Of a DNA stretch of 64,000 nucleotides, positions 59,554 through 64,000 are shown piece by piece (positions within the stretch are counted from its first letter, which is position 1; each line of letters starts with the position of its first letter). The DNA is from Devosiaceae bacterium (GTDB lineage: Bacteria > Pseudomonadota > Alphaproteobacteria > Rhizobiales > Devosiaceae), in the NCBI GenBank assembly GCA_021648375.1, contig JAKISW010000011.1, positions 10,831 through 74,830 of the forward strand, given 5' to 3'. The notes under the pieces are model-generated. The model was not told the origin of the DNA. It worked only from the letters and a program-made list of their open reading frames with translations, and ran no database searches. Made by a program: the position numbers and the translations under genes.

Positions 59554-60630
59554 ATCAGCTCAACAAATCCAAAATTTGAAAAAATCATAAAAAACGCTTC
59601 AAACAACAAGCAAATATATGAGCTAGCCATATGTGCAAAAAATTCTTTGACCGGAGAACAATCCTCAGGTTTTTCGGGCGGATTTGACGGTCAGGAAATT
59701 GGTCCTGACACGCCATATTTTTTAGCCAGCGCCACCAAATTGTTTGTAACCGCAATCATTATACAGCTGGTTGAAGATAAATCCATCAACCTTGAAACCC
59801 CGATAGTGGAATTTTTTGCGCCCAATTATCTGGATGGATTACATAAATTAGATGGCAAAGATTATACAGCGTCCATCACCGTTAAAAACCTTCTGGCCCA
59901 CACTTCAGGAATTGCCGACTATTTCGAACAAAAACAGGCCGATGGTTCGGTTTTTGCCAGAGAAATTCTTCAAGGCAACGACATATCTTACAACATTGAC
60001 GATGTGGTTGAGATGAGCAAATCCGCCATGACGCCAAAATTTGCCCCCGGCACCGCGAGGAAGGCTTTTTATTCCGACACCAATTTTCAACTGTTGGGCG
60101 CAATAATTGAAAAATCATCGGGCGTAAGTTTTGCTGAGGCAGTAAAAACAAAAATTGCAGCACCTCTGGGATTAAAAAACACATGGAGATTTGAAGCTGA
60201 TGGCCCACGCGCTGAGCAAAAAACCATCCCCCTTAGAAATGGCAAAAACCAGCTCCACATTCCCCATGTAATGACCAGCACCGGCGCTGATGGCGCCATT
60301 GTTTCCACCGCTGCGGATGGACTTGCCTTTATAACTGCCTTTTTTGAAGGAAAATTGTTCTCACCCTCATTGCTAAAAACAATATGCTCTGACTGGCGTC
60401 GGATATTTTTCCCCCTGCAATACGGCACCGGAATCATGCTGTTTCAACTCCCCCCGATTTTGACAATGTTCAAAAAACAACCGCAAATTATTGGCCATTC
60501 CGGAATATCGGGCGCATTTTTTTATGCCCAACCAGAAAACGGGATCTATGTTTCTGGAACTGTAAACCAATTGGCTTCACGCTCCCTACCCTATAATTTT
60601 CTACTAAGAGCCATTACTGCCATGAATTGA
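59554..60630 (+). CDS. Serine hydrolase of the beta-lactamase / class C family, apparent AUC start
   Basis: A serine beta-lactamase-like protein of about 358 residues. The Ser-x-x-Lys motif is in FLASATKLFVTA and the Tyr-x-Asn-like position near FYSDTNFQLLG; LLAHTSGIADYF is the conserved LLTHTSG segment. No signal peptide is evident, so it may be cytoplasmic. Coding similarity reaches back past TTG 59647 to 59554, where AGGAG (59542-59546) lies 7 bases before an ATC codon. No ATG, GTG or TTG is available there before the stop at 59527, so translation may begin at ATC. If ATC is not used the protein starts at 59647 and loses 31 residues. The substrate is unknown. Confidence 0.75.
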   Translation: MSSTNPKFEKIIKNASNNKQIYELAICAKNSLTGEQSSGFSGGFDGQEIGPDTPYFLASATKLFVTAIIIQLVEDKSINLETPIVEFFAPNYLDGLHKLDGKDYTASITVKNLLAHTSGIADYFEQKQADGSVFAREILQGNDISYNIDDVVEMSKSAMTPKFAPGTARKAFYSDTNFQLLGAIIEKSSGVSFAEAVKTKIAAPLGLKNTWRFEADGPRAEQKTIPLRNGKNQLHIPHVMTSTGADGAIVSTAADGLAFITAFFEGKLFSPSLLKTICSDWRRIFFPLQYGTGIMLFQLPPILTMFKKQPQIIGHSGISGAFFYAQPENGIYVSGTVNQLASRSLPYNFLLRAITAMN

Positions 60631-60653
60631 AGATTGCACTGTTTTCAGACTGC

Positions 60654-60677
60654 CTGCCTAAATTTTAGGCAGTTTTT
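60654..60677 (+). terminator. Rho-independent terminator after the serine hydrolase
   Basis: An 8-bp stem CTGCCTAA / TTAGGCAG with a 3-base loop, followed by five T residues. It separates the serine hydrolase from the glnB promoter. Confidence 0.75.
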
Positions 60678-60754
60678 GCGGGTGTGCGCCCATAAATGGC
60701 AAACAAATAGCCAACCAGGGCTGCAAAACCTGATGATTCCACCCCTCATAAAAC

Positions 60755-60770
60755 TGGCACAAAAAATGCA
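60755..60770 (+). promoter_or_regulatory. Sigma-54 (-24/-12) promoter of glnB-glnA
   Basis: TGGCAC followed by TGCA with the invariant GG and GC exactly ten bases apart (GG at 60756-60757, GC at 60768-60769). It lies about 117 bases before the glnB ATG. NtrC, encoded in this window with an intact GAFTGA loop, is the expected activator. The -12 half reads ATGCA rather than TTGCA. Confidence 0.75.
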
Positions 60771-60886
60771 AGTTCTATCACAGGTTGACGGTGAGATTTT
60801 TGACAACAAACCCCTCGCTTAACTTTGCACACGAACCGCACATGCCCAAAAGCGGTGCAGATGGAAATTGCCATGGAAAAATTATC

Positions 60887-61225
60887 ATGAAAAAAATCGA
60901 AGCAATCATCAAGCCCTTCAAACTGGATGAAGTCAAAGAAGCACTTCAGGAAGTTGGACTTCAAGGTATTACGGTAACCGAAGCCAAAGGGTTTGGCCGC
61001 CAAAAGGGCCATACAGAGCTTTATCGCGGAGCGGAATATGTTGTGGATTTTCTACCCAAGGTAAAAATTGAGATTGTATGCCCTGATGCTCTGGCCGAAA
61101 AAGCCATTGAGGCTATTCGTGAAGCTGCCCAGACCGGGCGCATCGGCGATGGAAAGATTTTTGTATATACGGTCGAGCAGGCAATTCGCATTCGCACCGG
61201 TGAAAGTGGAGACGATGCCCTGTAA
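60887..61225 (+). CDS. glnB: Nitrogen regulatory protein PII (GlnB)
   Basis: A 112-residue PII protein beginning MKKIEAIIKPFKLDEVKEAL. The T-loop uridylylation tyrosine is in GHTELYRGAEY, and the C-terminal signature is IGDGKIFVYTVEQAIRIRTGE. PII signals the glutamine to 2-oxoglutarate balance to NtrB and to the adenylyltransferase of glutamine synthetase. The ATG at 60887 is the family start; the longer frame is not conserved. It is followed by glnA, as expected. Confidence 0.97.
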   Translation: MKKIEAIIKPFKLDEVKEALQEVGLQGITVTEAKGFGRQKGHTELYRGAEYVVDFLPKVKIEIVCPDALAEKAIEAIREAAQTGRIGDGKIFVYTVEQAIRIRTGESGDDAL

Positions 61226-61289
61226 CTCCGCCCCCAAAACATAAAAATTCAAACAAAAAAATCGAAAATTAAATCAAACAATAAACTCA

Positions 61290-61325
61290 ACTCCAAACAA
61301 ACCTAAAACTCCAAACAAACCTAAA
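61290..61325 (+). repeat. Perfect 18-bp tandem duplication in the glnB-glnA spacer
   Basis: The unit at 61290-61307 is repeated at 61308-61325 without mismatch, 25 bases before the glnA ATG. The spacer is very A-rich and almost free of G, so the mRNA there is probably unstructured. Confidence 0.95.
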
Positions 61326-61349
61326 AAAAACTCTAAGAAGGAACAAAAA

Positions 61350-62759
61350 ATGAGTTCTGTAGCTGATATTCTAAAACAGATTAAAGACGAGGACATCAAA
61401 TTTGTAGACCTGAGGTTTACTGATCCGCGCGGCAAGCTTCAACATGTTACCCTTGATGCAAACATCGTCGACGAAGATATGTTTGAAGAAGGCTCTATGT
61501 TTGATGGCTCCTCCATTGCCGGCTGGAAGGCCATTAACGAGAGCGACATGGTGCTTATGCCCGATGTTACCTCTGCCTATGTTGATCCGTTTTTTGGTCA
61601 GGCCACCTTGTCGATCAATTGCGACATTTTAGAACCCGCCACCTATCAGCCCTATAATCGCGATCCGCGCACGACGGCAAAAAAAGCTGAGGCCTACCTC
61701 AAATCGACTGGCATTGGCGATAGCGTTGTTTTTGGTCCCGAGCCGGAATTCTTTTTGTTTGATGACGTAAAATATGCGGCCCAGCCCTATAATACCGGCT
61801 TCAAACTTGACCATTATGAACTTGGCACCAATTCCGATGCCGATTATGAAGCTGGCAATACCGGCCACCACATTCCCATAAAGGGCGGATATTTTCCAGT
61901 TCCTCCCGTGGATAGCGCTCAGGATATTCGCTCTGAGATGCTTACGGTAATGTCAGATATGGGCGTGACAACTGAAAAACATCACCATGAAGTTGGCTCC
62001 GCTCAGCACGAACTTGGCATTAAATATGCTCCAATGATCGAAAGTGCCGATCAGGTGCAGATCTATAAATATGTAGTGCAACAGGTTGCCAATGTTTATG
62101 GCAAAACCGCCACCTTCATGCCAAAACCTGTTTTTGGAGACAATGGCTCTGGCATGCATTGCAACCAGTCAATCTGGAAAGACGGCAAACCGCTTTTTGC
62201 CGGAGATGAATATGCCGGTCTGTCAAAAGAAGCCTTGTATTACATTGGCGGCGTAATCAAACACGCCAAGGCAATCAATGCCTTTACCAATCCCTCCACC
62301 AACTCCTACAAACGCCTGGTACCTGGATATGAAGCGCCGGTATTGCTGGCCTATTCAGCCCGCAACCGTTCGGCCTCTGTGCGCATTCCCTTTTGCCAGT
62401 CGCCAAATGGCAAACGGGTTGAGGTACGTTTCCCCGATCCAATGGCCAACCCCTATCTGGCATTTTCATGCCTGCTGATGGCTGGTCTTGACGGTATCAT
62501 CAACAAAATTGATCCCGGTGAAGCCATGGACAAAGATCTTTATGACCTTCCCCCCGAAGAGCTCAAAGAAATCCCAACCGTTGCCGGCTCGCTTCGCGAG
62601 GCTCTTGAGGAGTTGGATAAAGATCGTGATTTCCTTAAAGTCGGCGGCGTTTTTGATGATGATCAGATTGATGCCTATATCGAATTGAAAATGGAAGAAG
62701 TCATCCGCTTTGAACACACCCCTCACCCGGTTGAGTTCGAATTGTATTTTTCCGCCTAA
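61350..62759 (+). CDS. glnA: Glutamine synthetase type I
   Basis: A 469-residue GSI. DFSSG-like and active-site segments include FDGSSIAGWKAINESDM, GPEPEFFLFDD, EVGSAQHELGIKY, NGSGMHCNQSIWKDG and FTNPSTNSYKRLVPGYEAP. The adenylylation tyrosine is in KDLYDLPPEEL. It makes glutamine from glutamate and ammonia with ATP. A strong GAAGGA ribosome site precedes the ATG, and a terminator follows. Transcription probably comes from the sigma-54 promoter before glnB, with nitrogen control by NtrC. Confidence 0.98.
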   Translation: MSSVADILKQIKDEDIKFVDLRFTDPRGKLQHVTLDANIVDEDMFEEGSMFDGSSIAGWKAINESDMVLMPDVTSAYVDPFFGQATLSINCDILEPATYQPYNRDPRTTAKKAEAYLKSTGIGDSVVFGPEPEFFLFDDVKYAAQPYNTGFKLDHYELGTNSDADYEAGNTGHHIPIKGGYFPVPPVDSAQDIRSEMLTVMSDMGVTTEKHHHEVGSAQHELGIKYAPMIESADQVQIYKYVVQQVANVYGKTATFMPKPVFGDNGSGMHCNQSIWKDGKPLFAGDEYAGLSKEALYYIGGVIKHAKAINAFTNPSTNSYKRLVPGYEAPVLLAYSARNRSASVRIPFCQSPNGKRVEVRFPDPMANPYLAFSCLLMAGLDGIINKIDPGEAMDKDLYDLPPEELKEIPTVAGSLREALEELDKDRDFLKVGGVFDDDQIDAYIELKMEEVIRFEHTPHPVEFELYFSA

Positions 62760-62787
62760 GGCGACTTGAGAAAAATTGCCAAACTTT

Positions 62788-62814
62788 AAGGGTCCCGGTG
62801 GGACCCTTTTTTTT
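62788..62814 (+). terminator. Rho-independent terminator of glnA
   Basis: A 9-bp perfect stem (AAGGGTCCC / GGGACCCTT) with a GGT loop, followed by a T run to 62814. It lies 29 bases after the glnA stop. Confidence 0.92.
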
Positions 62815-62868
62815 GTATCAATTATTAAAGTATGATAAATCTGAAGCAAAACCAGTAGGAGAAAAACG

Positions 62869-63696
62869 ATGAATATTTTGAAAATCGCTGCTTTTTCAGA
62901 TGGTGATACCGGTGGTAATCCCGCTGGAGTTGTCATTGAAAAAGAACTTCCAACCGGTGAGGAAATGCAAGCCATTGCAGCTGATGTGGGATTTTCTGAG
63001 ACTGTTTTTGCAGCGGCGAAAGATGGGGGCTGGATCGTTCGCTACTATTCTCCCGAATCAGAGGTTCCTTTTTGCGGGCATGCAACAATTGCGTTGGGTG
63101 CAGCATTGGCGCAGCAAAATGGCGATGGTGTTTTTTCATTAAATTTAAGCGCAGCAAAAATTTCAGTTGATGGACATAGGAAAGGAGACCTGTTCTTGGC
63201 AGCCTTGCAGTCCCCCGCTACAAGCTCCGCCATGGCTGACGAGGTATTGGTGGACGATGCCCTAAAATTATTTGGATACCAACCGGCAGACCTCGACGCT
63301 CGCATTAAACCTGCTGTCATAAATGCCGGGGCGACACACCTGGTTTTGGCGCTGTCAGATCGGTTGCGTCTTTCTGATATGGATTATGATTTGAATACCG
63401 GGCGCAATCTTATGAACAATAACAGGCTTGTCACTATTTCCCTGATTTATGCTCAGTCCGAGCAGATGTTCCATGCGCGAAATCCATTCGCTTCGGGCGG
63501 GGTACTTGAAGACCCGGCCACTGGCGCTGCGGCGGCAGCACTTGCTGGATATCTGCGCGATATCGATTGGCCACATAACGGCGTGATCAATATCATACAA
63601 GGTGAAGATATGGGCATAAAATCCTTGTTACGGGCGGAAATCCCGCAGGCAGCGGGAAGTTCGATCCGAGTATCCGGAACCGCCAGAGTGATGTAA
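62869..63696 (+). CDS. PhzF-family isomerase-like protein
   Basis: A 275-residue protein of the PhzF / diaminopimelate-epimerase fold family. The N terminus has FSDGDTGGNPAGVV, the catalytic Glu is in DVGFSETVFAA, VPFCGHATIALGAAL is the conserved first half motif and EDPATGAAAAALAGYL the second. Family members isomerise small substrates, but the substrate here is unknown. AGGAGAAAAACG precedes the ATG. It is a monocistronic gene between the glnA terminator and the repeats at the window end. Confidence 0.9.
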   Translation: MNILKIAAFSDGDTGGNPAGVVIEKELPTGEEMQAIAADVGFSETVFAAAKDGGWIVRYYSPESEVPFCGHATIALGAALAQQNGDGVFSLNLSAAKISVDGHRKGDLFLAALQSPATSSAMADEVLVDDALKLFGYQPADLDARIKPAVINAGATHLVLALSDRLRLSDMDYDLNTGRNLMNNNRLVTISLIYAQSEQMFHARNPFASGGVLEDPATGAAAAALAGYLRDIDWPHNGVINIIQGEDMGIKSLLRAEIPQAAGSSIRVSGTARVM

Positions 63697-63794
63697 ATAT
63701 CGCGCCAACAACTTGCTAAATTCACTTAAATTTTTATCACCCACCCTCTTATCCCTCCCCACAAGCGGGAGATGGAATATGAGAGAAAGAAGTT

Positions 63795-63893
63795 GTCATT
63801 GCGAGCGATCGCAGGGAGCGCGGCAATCCAGAAATGTTAGGAATGCTGCTAAAATACTGGATTGCTTCGTCGGCTTTGCCTTCTCGCAATGAC
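63795..63893. repeat. Palindromic repeat element with 37-base arms
   Basis: 63795-63831 and 63857-63893 are inverted relative to each other; the outer 11 bases (GTCATTGCGAG) and inner 8 bases (CAATCCAG) match perfectly while the 18 bases between them are poorly matched. The spacer is 25 bases. The sequence type (GTCATTGCGAGCG ... GCAATCCAG) is like a dispersed repeat I remember from several alphaproteobacterial and other genomes. It carries no gene. Confidence 0.7.
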
Positions 63894-63934
63894 GTTAAAC
63901 ATTAAAAAACACCCATCAAACCATCATACCACCC

Positions 63935-63976
63935 GTCATTACCCGGTTTATGACACTAGTGTCCGGATAATCCAGT
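63935..63976. repeat. Second palindromic repeat-like sequence at the window end
   Basis: GTCATTACCCGG and CCGGATAATCC lie in imperfect inverted orientation around a perfect 10-bp palindrome (ACACTAGTGT at 63953-63962). It resembles the general form of the neighbouring repeat (starts GTCATT and ends near AATCCAG) and may be another member or half of a dispersed family. Confidence 0.45.
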
Positions 63977-64000
63977 GCTCCAAGTCTTTGGCACGATAAA

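Noticed and set aside
61226..61349. Hidden small gene in the glnB-glnA spacer
   Set aside because: The spacer is A-rich and built partly of an 18-bp duplication; no start codon with ribosome site and open frame of useful length is present before glnA.
63700..64000. CRISPR array at the right end
   Set aside because: The repeats are inverted and few, with no regular direct repeats and spacers, and no cas genes are present.

Overview
The window looks like chromosomal DNA of an alphaproteobacterium, most probably of the Hyphomicrobiales (Rhizobiales). The evidence is gene order: ftsB-pdhA-pdhB-pdhC-lpd-lipA, RatA/COQ10-like-cinA-ispDF-dusB, ntrB-ntrC-ntrY-ntrX-trkA-trkH-hfq-hflX-mazG and rlpA-dac-tmk-holB-metG-tatD are the blocks I know from that order. 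Base composition is moderate and intergenic DNA is AT-rich. I cannot name the genus. No phage, integrase, transposase or CRISPR array was seen.

Layout. 1-6754 (+): end of a myo-inositol catabolic operon (iolC end, iolD, iolE, iolB, terminator, mmsA/iolA, a Gfo/Idh/MocA dehydrogenase). 6751-15447 (-): an eight-gene complex I-like cluster in which the whole membrane arm (A, H, J, K, L, M, N) is present. The redox arm is replaced by one 595-residue protein that joins cysteine-free remnants of NuoB and of NuoD or a hydrogenase large subunit to two heavy-metal-binding zinc-ribbon-like modules. 15764-18989 (+): a GT2 glycosyltransferase and the 5-oxoprolinase genes pxpB-pxpC-pxpA. 19014-24852 (-): a six-gene corrinoid methyl-transfer cluster best read as a split methionine synthase with its reactivase. 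25135-33865 (+): cell wall, dTMP kinase, polymerase III delta prime, MetRS, TatD, an MBL hydrolase and MazG. 33867-46522 (-): hflX, hfq, potassium uptake trkH/trkA and the nitrogen two-component systems ntrYX and ntrBC with dusB. 46735-48475 (+): ispDF and cinA. 48466-59342 (-, except a + strand cytochrome c): RatA-like protein, a P-loop kinase, lipA, two small membrane proteins, the pyruvate dehydrogenase genes, ftsB, tig and tRNA-Leu. 59554-63696 (+): serine hydrolase, glnB-glnA and a PhzF-family protein. The last 300 bases carry two palindromic repeat elements and no gene.

How parts work together. Inositol is degraded through IolE, IolD, IolB, IolC and MmsA to acetyl-CoA and related products. 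LipA makes the lipoyl groups needed by PdhB and PdhC, and Lpd recycles them. NtrB/NtrC should act on the sigma-54 promoter seen before glnB-glnA, and GlnB in turn controls NtrB and glutamine synthetase. The corrinoid cluster would move the methyl group of methyl-tetrahydrofolate through a separate corrinoid protein to homocysteine.

The strongest candidate for an undescribed system is the 6751-15447 cluster: a proton-pump membrane arm retained without any iron-sulphur, flavin or NADH module, docked to a metal-binding protein built from dead redox subunits. Other points worth a look are the shared Arg-rich C-terminal tails of three methyltransferase-system proteins, an apparent AUC start codon, a substituted Walker B motif in NtrX, and a set of short tandem duplications in otherwise conserved genes.
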